DNA of 64,000 nucleotides from Bradyrhizobium diazoefficiens (lineage in GTDB: Bacteria > Pseudomonadota > Alphaproteobacteria > Rhizobiales > Xanthobacteraceae). The DNA lies in contig NZ_CP067102.1 in the NCBI RefSeq assembly GCF_016616885.1, positions 2,694,501 to 2,758,500 on the forward strand, written 5' to 3'. Positions 26,215-35,277 of this stretch are shown piece after piece (position 1 is the stretch's first letter; the number at the start of each line of letters is the position of its first letter). Both the position numbers and the translations under genes were made by a program. The notes beneath the pieces are model-generated. The model was not told the DNA's origin. It saw only the letters and a list, made by a program, of their open reading frames with translations, and searched no databases.

Positions 26215-26223
26215 GCCGCAAAG
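26215..26223 (+). repeat. Target-site duplication, left copy
   Basis: GCCGCAAAG, identical to 27648-27656, directly abuts the left end of the IS256-family element. Eight to nine bases is the usual duplication for this family. Confidence 0.9.
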
Positions 26224-27647
26224 GGTCGTGTCCCAATTGATGGTGTAGCTCGGTAGAGCAAAGCCGCCCGCACGCGCGCCGTCAAATAGCGCCGTAGCGG
26301 GCGGGCGGCTTTGCGGTGGTCATCGATGATTCGTCGGTAGGGTCGGGTTGCTGACACCAACCTGATTCGAGGAACCACCGATGACCGACGAGATGATGAA
26401 CCTGCGCGCGCTCATGGAGAAGACCCCTGATGCCGATCTGTTGCGCGAGATGATCGGCTTTGCGGCCCAGCGGCTGATGGAGCTGGAAGTCGAAGGCCAG
26501 ACCGGAGCGGGCTATGGCGAGAAGAACCCCGAACGTCTGGCCCAGCGCAACGGCTACCGCGACCGGATCTGGGAGACCCGCGCCGGCGCAGTTGAGCTGC
26601 GTATTCCCAAGCTGCGCAAGGGCTCCTACTTCCCGGGCTTCCTGGAGCCACGCCGCATGGCCGAGAAGGCGCTGACCGCCGTGGTGCAGGAAGCCTATGT
26701 GCAGGGCGTCTCGACCCGCTCGGTGGACGACCTCGTGCAGGCCATGGGCATGACCGGCATCTCGAAGAGCCAGGTGAGCCGGCTGTGCGGCGAGATCGAC
26801 GACAAGGTGAAGGCCTTCCTCGCCCGGCCGATCGAGGGCGACTGGCCATATCTGTGGATCGACGCCACCTACGTGAAGGTGCGCCAAAATGGCCGCATCG
26901 TCTCGGTCGCGGTGATTATCGCGGTCGGCGTCAACAGTGACGGCCGCCGCGAAGTGCTCGGCATGGACATCGGTCCCTCCGAAGCCGAGACGTTCTGGAC
27001 GGCATTCCTGCGCAAGCTTGCTCGCCGCGGCCTGCGTGGCGTCAAGCTGGTCGTCTCCGACGCTCACGAGGGCATCAAGGCCACCGTCGCCAAGGTGCTC
27101 AACGCCACCTGGCAGCGTTGCCGCGTCCACTTCATGCGCAACGCGCTGGCGCATGCCGGCAAGAGTGGGCGGCGCGTCGTCTCCGCCTTCATTGCCACCG
27201 CGTTCGCCCAGGACGATGCCGAGGCCGCGCGAACCCAATGGCGGAAGGTCGCCGATCAACTCCGCCCCAAGCTGCCCAAGCTGGCCGGCTTCCTCGACGA
27301 AGCGGAGACCGATGTGCTGGCCTACATGACATTCCCGCCGCAGCATCGAACCAAGCTGCACTCGACCAACCCGATCGAGCGCCTCAACGGCGAGATCAAG
27401 CGGCGCACCGAGGTGGTCGGCATCTTCCCCAACGAGGATGCCATCGTCCGCCTCATCGGTGCGATCCTGCTCGAGCAGAACGATGAATGGGCCGTCCAAC
27501 GTGCCCGCTACATGACGCTGGAAACCATCGCGCCGTTGAGCGATGATCCAACCGTCAGCCTTCCGGCTATCGCCAGCTGACCAGTCCGGCCCTTGCCGGC
27601 GAGCGCGGTGTCCCACCGCCAGTTACACCACTCCCTGGGACACGATC
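26224..27647 (+). mobile_element. IS256-family insertion sequence, complete, 1424 bp
   Basis: The ends are 27-bp imperfect inverted repeats (26224-26250 and 27621-27647) sharing TCGTGTCCCA and GGTGTA. They are flanked by the 9-bp direct repeat GCCGCAAAG. One transposase gene fills the interior on the plus strand. The intact ends, intact duplication and open transposase frame indicate a recent, probably still mobile copy. Its insertion interrupts the minus-strand gene 26063-27741. Confidence 0.93.
26381..27580 (+). CDS. IS256-family transposase (mutator type)
   Basis: 399 residues, the usual length for the family. The DDE catalytic core is visible: D in [14 protein letters not shown] in [13 protein letters not shown], and E in the C-terminal [15 protein letters not shown] helix, with the C/H-rich [11 protein letters not shown] block between. 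The N-terminal part ([22 protein letters not shown]) carries the DNA-binding portion. It cuts and joins the element's ends to move it. It starts 157 bases inside the left end and reads from its own promoter. Confidence 0.95.
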   Translation: MTDEMMNLRALMEKTPDADLLREMIGFAAQRLMELEVEGQTGAGYGEKNPERLAQRNGYRDRIWETRAGAVELRIPKLRKGSYFPGFLEPRRMAEKALTAVVQEAYVQGVSTRSVDDLVQAMGMTGISKSQVSRLCGEIDDKVKAFLARPIEGDWPYLWIDATYVKVRQNGRIVSVAVIIAVGVNSDGRREVLGMDIGPSEAETFWTAFLRKLARRGLRGVKLVVSDAHEGIKATVAKVLNATWQRCRVHFMRNALAHAGKSGRRVVSAFIATAFAQDDAEAARTQWRKVADQLRPKLPKLAGFLDEAETDVLAYMTFPPQHRTKLHSTNPIERLNGEIKRRTEVVGIFPNEDAIVRLIGAILLEQNDEWAVQRARYMTLETIAPLSDDPTVSLPAIAS

Positions 27648-27656
27648 GCCGCAAAG
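27648..27656 (+). repeat. Target-site duplication, right copy
   Basis: GCCGCAAAG, the partner of 26215-26223, directly after the right terminal repeat of the insertion sequence. Confidence 0.9.
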
Positions 27657-27741
27657 CGATGTGATGCTCGCGAGCGATGGCAGGAGTCGAAAGCATGGCG
27701 ACCGCGATCAGGCCGGTCGACAGGAGCGTCAGGTTCATCAT

Positions 27742-28829
27742 GGTGAGTCTCCGCTTGTTGGTGGAAGCCGAAGGGGGCTTGGCTTTCCGGAGACGGATGT
27801 CGTTCGTTGAGCCTCGTGCGCCAGTAAACTTAACGTTAGCCTTCAAGCGCCAACAATCGAATGCACGGCCTCAGCCGAATTCGCGAGGCCGCATCTCGCA
27901 GACTATGCCGGTCCGTTAGCGGTGTGTGGTGCCTACGAGTATCGCGACGCTGTGGCTGTCACACGATGTCCTTGTGTCGACCGAGTGACCTTTGCCTTCG
28001 GGCATTGGTGCGCTGCGGCCCCGCTCGTTGCAAGGCCGTCTTCATTTGGAAATGGCGGCCAACCTATTGAGATTGTTAGGGCGTGTTTTCGACCGTTTTT
28101 CCAAACGCGCGTTGAAATCATTGAATAATCAAACTGATTTTGATTCCGCCATTCGGAGGTTCGATCCCTCCCGCCCCAGCCAGCAATTAAGCTGCTGAGT
28201 TCGTTATGTAAGCGGCTCTATTCCTGCCAGTTTTTTGGACGCGTTTGGAAACGGAGCTTCGCTCGGTCCAGAATCGAGCTAAACGGCGTCATGCAATTAT
28301 ATTGATGATATATCAGCTTACCTCCGTGGCTTCATCCCAACATATATCGCGAAAGCTACTCGGGGCGGGTCTGTTACCTCCTCATCGTAGAATAGGATAT
28401 TGCGGCGAACAAATCGGACACCAATCGAAATGATCCACTTGTGCGCAATTGGCGCGTGCCGCAATTCGCTCAGCGGATAGCTCGGGGGCGAGTCGCTCTC
28501 CCTTCGCCGATCTCACCTAAATTCCACTGGAAAATGTGGAGTGATGTCGTTGCTCCTTGGATCTGACCACTGGGAAACTCTAATCTCTTCTCGGGTCTCC
28601 GCATTGAACTGCAACGTCCGCACGAGCCTCCCCGGTTGAACGCGCCTGGGCCGCGCGTTGTCTCCTGCGAAACGGCAGGTCTTTTGCCAAAATTAAAAAT
28701 TATCAGGCTTGATTCTGACATCAGGGAGCGCAATCTCAGCAGCCCCGCAGCAACTTCGCCCTGGCCGTCTCGTTGACGTTAGCTGAGGGCAGGTGCGCTG
28801 GCGATCCAGCCAGTGAAAGGAGGATCCCC
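27742..28829. other. Long gene-poor stretch containing an attachment-site repeat
   Basis: Almost 1.1 kb with no convincing gene. It contains the promoter side of the disrupted secreted-protein gene and the tRNA-Gln attachment repeat at 28044-28182. About 650 bases of mixed, AT-richer sequence follow up to the strong AAAGGAGG site of the DUF5132 gene. This composition is typical of a junction between integrated elements. A trace around 28410-28450 reminded me of IS-end sequence but is too short to call. Confidence 0.45.
28044..28182 (+). repeat. Attachment-site-like repeat ending in tRNA-Gln 3' half, copy 1
   Basis: ATTTGGAAATG at 28044, TTTTCCAAA at 28097, then the 3' half of a tRNA-Gln(UUG) gene at 28136-28182 (anticodon loop TTTTGAT, T-arm GGAGGTTCGATCCCTCC, acceptor strand CGCCCCAG, then CCA). 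The 5' half of the tRNA is absent. The same three blocks recur with identical spacing at 35476-35614, and the tRNA parts differ by one base. This is how the displaced 3' end of a tRNA looks after integration of a tRNA-targeting element. Confidence 0.8.
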
Positions 28830-29123
28830 ATGGCTTTTTTTGAGGACATCTTCAAAGGTGGTAATATTGTCACCGGGCTGGCCATAGGTATCGGCGCCGG
28901 AGTCGTGGCGCCGGCACTTATCCCCGTCCTCAGGCCGATCGCAAAAACGGTCATTAAGGCCGGGCTCGTCGCCTACGATCAAGGTCGGGTCGCATTGGCA
29001 GAGCTCAATGAGCAGACCGGCGACGTGCTGGCCGAGGCTCGGTCTGAGCTTGCCGAACAAACCGACCAAGAGGAAAAATCGAAAAGGTCGAGAAAGTCGG
29101 AAGCTGCTCATCAGGGCACGTAG
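28830..29123 (+). CDS. DUF5132 small membrane protein next to a P-type ATPase
   Basis: 97 residues from the ATG at 28830, after an excellent AAAGGAGG site. A glycine-rich hydrophobic helix (about residues 11-32, VTGLAIGIGAGVVAPALIP) is followed by an amphipathic helix. The tail is charged and Glu-rich (GDVLAEARSELAEQTDQEE), then basic at the end. The ATPase gene starts 96 bases downstream. The design (one membrane helix plus an acidic cytoplasmic tail, encoded just before a metal ATPase) parallels the actinobacterial PacL/DUF1490 proteins that stabilise and supply their ATPase. That parallel is my inference. Confidence 0.8.
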   Translation: MAFFEDIFKGGNIVTGLAIGIGAGVVAPALIPVLRPIAKTVIKAGLVAYDQGRVALAELNEQTGDVLAEARSELAEQTDQEEKSKRSRKSEAAHQGT

Positions 29124-29219
29124 CTTTCGAATTGAATTAATCCCGGCCAGCTTGCATGCAGCGATTTGATCGCGGCGCAGCGGGGTTGTGTCACTCGGCA
29201 CGCTACGGGTCCGAGGGCG

Positions 29220-32200
29220 ATGAGTCTTGTTGTTCCATCAAACGAAGGGGCGATAGTTCCGCCGTCGTTGCGGAACCCGCAAACCCAAATGCCCATCTCG
29301 ATCGTGCCGCTGCACACGGCGGTGGCCGGACGCGTTCGGCTGAAGATCGAAGGTATGCGTGGCGCGCCGGCAATTGCGACCCTATTGGAGCGGGGATTCA
29401 CCGGGATGTCTGGCATCCGTGACGTCTCGGCCAGCGCCCTCACTGGCAACATCCTCATCCATTACGAGGACTCGATCTCGATCGATCAGCTCGTCGAACG
29501 GATAAGCGGACTGCTCCTGGGCGAGATCACGCCCGCCGTAGACGATCCGGCCGAGCTCCCGTGGCATACAATTGAGACGGGAGCCATCGCGTCCGAACTC
29601 GACACCTCCTGTTCGGACGGCCTATCGAGCGCGCGGGTGACGGAACGATTTGCTCAAGGGCTTGGTAATTCAATCCCGCTGCTGCATCAGCGCTCGGAGC
29701 TCAGTATTTTTCTCGATCAGTTCCAGAGCATGCCAGTGGCACTCTTGGCCGGGGTCGCCGTCGTTTCAGTCGTGACCGGGACGTTGCTCGAGGCCGGGGC
29801 GATCATGGCTGTCGTGGCGCTCAACGCCGCTATCGGGTTTACAACTGAAAATCAGGCTGAGCAGACCATCCGGAGCCTCGGAGCCCCCGCGTCGCTGACC
29901 GCGCGCGTGGTGCGCGACGGATCGGAGATGGATGTACGCGCCGACCTGCTCGTCCCTGGCGATCTCGTCCTTCTCCGGCGCGGGAGCGTTGTCTCCGCCG
30001 ACGGCAGACTCGTAAGCGCGCGCGCGCTCACTATCAGCGAGGCTGCTCTCACTGGTGAGAGCTTGCCGGTCGTAAAATCAGTCGAAACTGTCCCTCACGG
30101 GGCGGCGCTCGCTGACCGGATGAACATGGTCCATCGGGGGACCATCGTGACAGGCGGGAGTGGAACGTTTGTCGTTGTGGCGACCGGGGCGAGAACCCAG
30201 CTCGGACGTATCCAGCGGCTTGTCGGCGCAACCAACACACCCGAAACTCCGATGCAACGACATCTCGGCGAGCTCGGAGAACAACTCGTCTGGGCCACAC
30301 TCGCAGCAAGCGCTGCCGTATTCGGTGTGGGATGGCTGCGGGGGCTGGCGGTCCTCCAGCTGGTGCGTTCGTCGCTATCGGTAGCGGTCGCGGCTGTTCC
30401 GGAAGGGCTGCCGATGGTTGCCACGACGACGCTCGCCCTTGGCGTCGAGGAGATGCGGCAGCAGGGAATTCTGGTCCGACGGCTCGAAGCACTGGAGACG
30501 CTGGCCTCCGTCGATGTCATTTGCTTCGACAAAACGGGGACGCTGACCCACGGCTCCATGTCATTGGAAGTCGTCGCTATCGGTGACCGCGTCTGCGGCC
30601 GACGGGAGAACGGCCTAGTGGACCAGAGTGGGCTGGTTGCCCGACCGGAGCAGGACCGTCGTCTTCGTATGCTGCTGTTGGTCGGAGCTCTTTGCAGCGA
30701 GACCGAGGTAGAGGAGCGCGACGGGCAAATGCAGCTCAGCGGCTCAGCAACTGAAATTGCGCTCGTTCAGGCAGCACTCGATCACGACATTGACGTGAGC
30801 GAGCTGCGGCGCCGTTACGTAAGGCGGTCGATTCAGCATCGCACCGAGGCCTACAGGTTCATGGCAACGACGCATGCTGACGAAGCTCGCGTCTTGATCG
30901 CGGTGAAGGGCAGCCCCGGCGAGGTGTTGGCACGTTGCGCGTTTGAAGCATTGCCTGACGGTACTCGGCAAATTCTCACCGCGGCACGGCGCGCTCAGAT
31001 CGAAGCTCAAAATGCCGAGATGGCTGAGCAGGCACTTCGGGTGCTGGGAATGGCGTACCGTGAATTACAGGTGCCTAGTGCCGATCTTGAGGCAGGCGAG
31101 ATACAAATAGAAGAACTGATATGGAGCGGCCTTGTCGGACTTGCCGATCCGGTGCGGTCCGGCCTTCCCGCGCTGATGCAGAAGCTGCATCACGCTGGCA
31201 TCCAGACCATCATGCTGACTGGCGATCAGAGTACGACGGCGCGCGCAGTGGCGGAACGAATTGGCCTTAGTTCAGATGGTCAGGTCAGGATTATCGATAC
31301 GGCAGACCTTAACCACATAGCGCCTCTCGAACTCGCTGCCAAGGCGCGCGAGGCGCATGCCTTCGCACGAATCAGTCCCGGGCAGAAGCTTCAGATCGTG
31401 CGTGCCCTTCAGGAGGCGGGGTCCGTGGTGGCGATGATCGGGGATGGCATCAATGATAGCCCGGCGCTGCGTGCGGCTAACGTTGGGATGGCTATGGGAC
31501 GAAACGGAGATGCAGCAGCACGAGAAGTCGCCGACATCTTTTTTGCGAATGACGATCTTGCGTCATTGCCGCTCGCCATCGAGCGAGGCCGTGGCACCTA
31601 CACCAGTATCCGCAATGCGGTTCACTACATCATCAGCAGTAACACGAGCGAGATCCTGCTGATGCTGGCGGGGGCCGCTGCCGGCTTTGGTGAGATGCTC
31701 TCGCCAATTCAGCTCCTATGGATCAATCTCATCTCCGATGTCCTTCCCGCGATCGGTCTCGCTATGGAGCCTATCGATCCCGACGTGATGGAGCGCGGAC
31801 CGCGCGCCGCCGATGAACCGATAATCCGATCCGACCAATTCTCCCGCCTCGGCAGCGAAGCCGCGGTCCTCACGGCAAGCGCGTTCGGGACGGCGGTATT
31901 CGGTGCGATGCGTCACGGCTTCAACTCGCCGCAGGGGAGAACAATGGCTTTTGGCAGTTTGGCCGTGGGCCAACTTCTGCACACTCTCAACTATCGCTCG
32001 TCCAAGACAAGCGCACTCGAACCAAGTGCGCCCTGGTCGCAGTCACGTTTGGTGCAGATCATTGCCGGCTCGGTCGCCGCGCAACTCGCGGCCATGCTCA
32101 TTCCGGGCGTGCGAAACGCGCTTAACGTCGCACCGCTCGGCTTGGTAGATGCCGGTGCCATGATTGCAGGCGGAGTGCTGCCGAGCGCAATAGCGCAAAT

Positions 32201-32372
32201 GCGTAGCTCTGAGGCGCGCGCCGGGCTGAAACGGTTGCGCTTCCACAGGCCTGATATCGATAGTCGTTCGGAGACCTCATTGGAGGTCGCTAAACGACTG
32301 GAGTGGAAATGGGCCACCGCTGTGTCGCTGTCTATTCCGAAGGTGCAACGAGGAGCGGCTGGTGACCTATAG
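29220..32372 (+). CDS. Cation-translocating P-type ATPase, P2-like, with N-terminal HMA-like domain
   Basis: 1050 residues from the ATG at 29220. The N-terminal ~100 residues include an HMA-like fold (VAGRVRLKIEGM, then SALTGNILIHYED) without the CxxC metal site. Core motifs follow in order: phosphorylation D437 in CFDKTGTLTHG, KGSPGEVL nucleotide site, MLTGDQ, GDGINDSPAL near 741. The membrane helix before the P-domain carries PEGLP rather than CPC, so it belongs with P2-type (Ca/Mg/Na/K) pumps such as the mycobacterial CtpI/CtpH group, not P1B heavy-metal pumps. Transported ion unknown. Its 3' end overlaps the converging HMA-like gene by 41 bases. Confidence 0.92.
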   Translation: MSLVVPSNEGAIVPPSLRNPQTQMPISIVPLHTAVAGRVRLKIEGMRGAPAIATLLERGFTGMSGIRDVSASALTGNILIHYEDSISIDQLVERISGLLLGEITPAVDDPAELPWHTIETGAIASELDTSCSDGLSSARVTERFAQGLGNSIPLLHQRSELSIFLDQFQSMPVALLAGVAVVSVVTGTLLEAGAIMAVVALNAAIGFTTENQAEQTIRSLGAPASLTARVVRDGSEMDVRADLLVPGDLVLLRRGSVVSADGRLVSARALTISEAALTGESLPVVKSVETVPHGAALADRMNMVHRGTIVTGGSGTFVVVATGARTQLGRIQRLVGATNTPETPMQRHLGELGEQLVWATLAASAAVFGVGWLRGLAVLQLVRSSLSVAVAAVPEGLPMVATTTLALGVEEMRQQGILVRRLEALETLASVDVICFDKTGTLTHGSMSLEVVAIGDRVCGRRENGLVDQSGLVARPEQDRRLRMLLLVGALCSETEVEERDGQMQLSGSATEIALVQAALDHDIDVSELRRRYVRRSIQHRTEAYRFMATTHADEARVLIAVKGSPGEVLARCAFEALPDGTRQILTAARRAQIEAQNAEMAEQALRVLGMAYRELQVPSADLEAGEIQIEELIWSGLVGLADPVRSGLPALMQKLHHAGIQTIMLTGDQSTTARAVAERIGLSSDGQVRIIDTADLNHIAPLELAAKAREAHAFARISPGQKLQIVRALQEAGSVVAMIGDGINDSPALRAANVGMAMGRNGDAAAREVADIFFANDDLASLPLAIERGRGTYTSIRNAVHYIISSNTSEILLMLAGAAAGFGEMLSPIQLLWINLISDVLPAIGLAMEPIDPDVMERGPRAADEPIIRSDQFSRLGSEAAVLTASAFGTAVFGAMRHGFNSPQGRTMAFGSLAVGQLLHTLNYRSSKTSALEPSAPWSQSRLVQIIAGSVAAQLAAMLIPGVRNALNVAPLGLVDAGAMIAGGVLPSAIAQMRSSEARAGLKRLRFHRPDIDSRSETSLEVAKRLEWKWATAVSLSIPKVQRGAAGDL

Positions 32373-32820
32373 CGCGTCGGTGAGCCTCATGCCTTGCAGC
32401 TTGAACGATGGCATCGATGACCCATTCGATTAATTGTACACCGACCTGCTTGGTGGTGATCGCCACAATAAATTTGAGTGTCACCGAGGCGAAGGTGAGT
32501 GCCCCCGGGAGGGCGTCAATTCCATCATTCGGTCGCGCAATGGAGGCCAGACGACCGCCCGTCGACAGTACGCCCTTTGTTTCGTGCATTTCCAATCCGA
32601 GAAACCGGCGGTGTTGCGCCGTCAAGTCGAATCCTTTCCGACACTCGATGATCACCCCGGCCGTGAGAGGATTTGAGTGCACGCGGACAACATCGGGATG
32701 TTCGACGAGAACCCGCTCAAGTGCAGCGAAATAAGCCTGCTGTCGCCGCCGCTGAGGTATTTTGATCCGAATGCGTGTCGCTGTGCGATGGACAACGAAA
32801 GCCCGGGTTAGTGCGTGCAT
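32332..32820 (-). CDS. Cys-less HMA-like domain protein
   Basis: 162 residues, with AAGGA upstream of the ATG. The first ~75 residues form a ferredoxin-like HMA fold (TATRIRIKIPQRR, helix, VVRVHSNPLTAGVIIEC) lacking the CxxC pair. A linker and a hydrophobic C-terminal region follow (ALTFASVTLKFIVAITTKQ, then LIEWVIDAIVQAA). It shares its N-terminal pattern with the proteins at 32994-33608 and with the ATPase N-terminus. An accessory role to the pump is inferred from that shared domain and from position. Confidence 0.75.
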   Translation of the reverse strand: MHALTRAFVVHRTATRIRIKIPQRRRQQAYFAALERVLVEHPDVVRVHSNPLTAGVIIECRKGFDLTAQHRRFLGLEMHETKGVLSTGGRLASIARPNDGIDALPGALTFASVTLKFIVAITTKQVGVQLIEWVIDAIVQAARHEAHRRAIGHQPLLVAPSE

Positions 32821-32993
32821 GATCTGCGGTCCTTAGCGTTGGCAAGCCACGCTGGCGGGCCGGACACTGCACCCGATTTGACGAATCTAATGTGACATGA
32901 AGCCTATCTTTTTCTTAGTTCCGATGTTCTCCCAAGTGGGAACCTGGTCTACGCCAAATGGCAAGCGCCCTGGATGCGGAAAGTCCGGCAATC

Positions 32994-33608
32994 CTAATAG
33001 CCGGTCTGCTGATCTCCCGAGACGCTCGGGGCCGTCACCCCCGAGTTGTAGGATGCGGTCGCACCGCGATCGACTGACGCCAGCTGACGCGTGATCAGGG
33101 AATAGAACAAGAGTGAGGAGGCCGACCCGAGCAACTGGCCCCTTAGCACTTGGACAATGCCAAGCAGCACAAACCCTGCTGCGATCTCTGGACGGCCGAG
33201 AATCCGCTGCGCTCCATACGCGTTCCAGAAATTCTCGGCAGCATTGCCGGTCAGCTGGCCCCTTGCGACCTGGAATAGTGCCAATCCGCTCAATCCCGTG
33301 GCCGCTGTGCTGCGCAATCCGGAACAGGGCCGTCGGCGAGTGGATGGAGCTGGAGCCTCTTTGGGCTCCTCTGGTCCAATTTCGAAAAGCCCTTGTTCGG
33401 TGGCCGCCGCGGCAATCGCCTGCGCCGATCCATCGTGACGAATAATGATGCTTCCGGTGAGGGGAATCGCATCGAGTTTTTCGACGCCGGGAAGCTTTGA
33501 GAGCGCCTGGACTATGCCATGGAAGAACGAGACGTCCCCGCGACGTGCTGGAATTCGAAGGCGCAGCCGTCCCGGGATCTGATGCTGGATGGTAGCAATT
33601 GGGGTCAT
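32994..33608 (-). CDS. HMA-like domain membrane protein
   Basis: 204 residues from the ATG at 33608 (an upstream in-frame ATG at 33656 gives 220). The first ~75 residues are the same Cys-less HMA-like domain (HQIPGRLRLRIPARRG, helix, KLDAIPLTGSIIIRHDG). After a proline-rich linker come two hydrophobic helices (ATGLSGLALFQVARGQ and IAAGFVLLGIVQVLRGQ) joined by a short loop, and a polar tail. Both helices end in a related ARGQLTG / LRGQLLG phrase, suggesting an internal duplication. It is encoded upstream of 32332-32820 on the same strand with 173 bases between. Confidence 0.75.
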   Translation of the reverse strand: MTPIATIQHQIPGRLRLRIPARRGDVSFFHGIVQALSKLPGVEKLDAIPLTGSIIIRHDGSAQAIAAAATEQGLFEIGPEEPKEAPAPSTRRRPCSGLRSTAATGLSGLALFQVARGQLTGNAAENFWNAYGAQRILGRPEIAAGFVLLGIVQVLRGQLLGSASSLLFYSLITRQLASVDRGATASYNSGVTAPSVSGDQQTGY

Positions 33609-33711
33609 CTCGACACGCGCCTCCACTCGGTTCAATCGCGTCCAGGTGCAGCTCAAGAAAGCCGATCATACATGCAGGGGGTAACGAAGGCAGCACCGAA
33701 GCGAGAGCCAA

Positions 33712-35001
33712 ATGTCTCCAGAGCACGCACCGGCATCGCCGCGCAACCCGCTCCCACTATTGACAAGCGAATCGGACCGGGCGGCACGCAACCGGTTAAG
33801 ACGAAACCGGATCGTAGCCAGCACCTTGCTCGCCGGCATGGGAGGTATATTCGCTTTGACACGGTTGGTTCCAGAGCCCGGCTTCGGGACGCTGCTGATC
33901 CAATCCGGCGCGGAAGCGGGCATGGTGGGTGGTATCGCCGATTGGTTCGCCGTAACGGCGCTCTTTCGCCATCCGCTGGGACTCCCTGTTCCGCATACCG
34001 CGATCATTCCCAAGAACAAGGACAGGATCGGCCGGACGATCGGGCATTTCATCGAACGCAATTTTCTGACGCGGGATGTGCTTCTGCCGAAGCTGCGCCA
34101 AATGGGTGTTGGGGCACGCTTTGCAGGCTGGCTCGCGGCGCCAAGCACTGCACCCCTGATCGCAGACTCGATCACGGCAATGCTGCCCTATCTCATCCAC
34201 TCGCTACGAAACCCGGATTTTCATGAGTTCGTGCAGCGGATTTTGAGCGACCAGCTTCTTCAGGCGGATTTCGCGCCGATGATTGCACGCGGCCTTCGTC
34301 TTCTTACGGCGAGCGAGGAAGCAAATGCTCTGTTCGAACGCATCAGCGAGGTCGCGAGCGACCGGCTTGAGAAGAACCGCGACCAGATCGAAAAGGTGGT
34401 GGCCGCGCGCAGCCGCTGGTGGATCCCGAAGGCCATCGATCGCCGGATTGCGACCGCCATTATCAATGGTGTCACCGAGTTGTTCGACGGCTTGTCTCAG
34501 CCGGACAGCGAAATCTCCTCGAGGTTTCGCGAGGCGCTCGCCTCGACAATCGACGACATGCTCAATTCACCGGAGCAGCGGGAAAAAATAAATGAGGGCG
34601 TGAGGCGTCTGCTGGCTCATCCCGAGGCGCAGGCTTGGGTCAGATCGGTTTGGGACGAACTCTGCCAGGCGATGCTCGACGACTTGGCGCAACCATCATC
34701 GCGCCTTCGACGAGGGCTCGAAAAGCCCATTTCGATTGTAGCTGAGGCGCTGGCGACTGACACTGTGATGCAGCGGCACATCGATGAAGTGATGGAGCAC
34801 TTGGCTGATTCCGTCATCGCGTGGCGCAGCGAGATCGGCTCTTTCTTCGCGGAGGTCGTGCGAAACTGGGATACGGCTACCCTTTCCGATCGCCTTGAAC
34901 TCGTTGTCGGAAGCGACCTCCAATATATTCGCATGAACGGTACCATCGTCGGAGCTTGTGCCGGCTGCCTCATATTCACCGTCGCCTGGCTTTTTGGGTA
35001 G
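33712..35001 (+). CDS. DUF445 (YjiN-like) membrane-anchored protein
   Basis: 429 residues. One membrane helix near the start (~35-58, VASTLLAGMGGIFALTRL) and one at the very end (IVGACAGCLIFTVAWLFG) bracket a long helical body. The DUF445 signature follows the first helix: AGMVGGIADWFAVTALFRHPLGLPVPHTAIIPKNKDRIG. Members are widespread inner-membrane proteins of unknown function. It is divergent from the HMA-like gene 32994-33608 with about 100 bases between the starts. Confidence 0.88.
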   Translation: MSPEHAPASPRNPLPLLTSESDRAARNRLRRNRIVASTLLAGMGGIFALTRLVPEPGFGTLLIQSGAEAGMVGGIADWFAVTALFRHPLGLPVPHTAIIPKNKDRIGRTIGHFIERNFLTRDVLLPKLRQMGVGARFAGWLAAPSTAPLIADSITAMLPYLIHSLRNPDFHEFVQRILSDQLLQADFAPMIARGLRLLTASEEANALFERISEVASDRLEKNRDQIEKVVAARSRWWIPKAIDRRIATAIINGVTELFDGLSQPDSEISSRFREALASTIDDMLNSPEQREKINEGVRRLLAHPEAQAWVRSVWDELCQAMLDDLAQPSSRLRRGLEKPISIVAEALATDTVMQRHIDEVMEHLADSVIAWRSEIGSFFAEVVRNWDTATLSDRLELVVGSDLQYIRMNGTIVGACAGCLIFTVAWLFG

Positions 35002-35015
35002 GCGCTCTATCGCCT

Positions 35016-35040
35016 TGAATCGGATGCTTCGTCCGATTCA
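35016..35040 (+). terminator. Hairpin downstream of the DUF445 gene
   Basis: TGAATCGGA (35016-35024), loop TGCTTCG, and TCCGATTCA (35032-35040) form a perfect 9-bp stem 15 bases after the DUF445 stop codon. No T-run follows. It lies between converging genes and probably serves both. Confidence 0.4.
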
Positions 35041-35085
35041 GTGCGAGCCGCACAAAGATCAGTGAAGCCACTCACTGAGACGACC

Positions 35086-35277
35086 CTAATCTCGAATGCC
35101 TTTAATCGACGGCTGTATAGTCATGCGATAGGCGACTAGCGCGTTGCCCTCAAACTCCTCCAAGACCTCATGACAGACAGGGCAGCGGTATTCGCCGGTG
35201 GCGCCGGGTCCCAACTGCAATTCAAGACGTCGAAAGCCCGCCCCGCACTCCGGACATGTCACGTCGGACTTTTTCAT
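35086..35277 (-). CDS. Small zinc-ribbon protein
   Basis: A 63-residue protein. CPECGAGF near the start and CPVCHEVLEEF about 25 residues later form a classic two-knuckle zinc ribbon. The rest is a short strand and a C-terminal tail (VAYRMTIQPSIKGIRD). Such ribbons are common in small rhizobial proteins; the partner is unknown. It is the last gene before the second attachment-type repeat at 35476-35614. Confidence 0.75.
   Translation of the reverse strand: MKKSDVTCPECGAGFRRLELQLGPGATGEYRCPVCHEVLEEFEGNALVAYRMTIQPSIKGIRD

Larger units (their letters stand above)
26063..27741 (-). pseudogene. Small secreted-protein gene split by an IS256-family insertion
   Basis: The 5' part (ATG at 27741, to 27648) encodes a signal peptide and a few residues: MMNLTLLSTGLIAVAMLSTP, then AIAREHHIALR. 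The 3' part lies across the IS element (26223 down to the TGA at 26063). Removing the IS and one copy of its 9-bp target duplication joins them in frame with no extra stop. The result is an 81-residue exported protein containing GGRPCYPAPRVGAFATAPW and PCEPGPGEY at the end. This is the architecture of small secreted rhizobial proteins with two conserved cysteines. Function unknown; certainly inactivated here. Confidence 0.88.

Noticed and set aside
26282..27616. 444-codon minus-strand frame over the IS element
   Set aside because: It is antisense to the IS256 transposase with its DDE motifs, has biased composition, and runs across the element end.
27508..27846. Minus-strand frame starting before the secreted-protein signal peptide and running into the IS
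   Set aside because: Only its first part is real. The end is IS sequence read by chance, so I annotated the disrupted gene instead.
28136..28182. tRNA-Gln gene
   Set aside because: Only the 3' half from the anticodon loop is present; the D-arm and 5' acceptor strand are missing, as at 35568-35614. They are attachment remnants.
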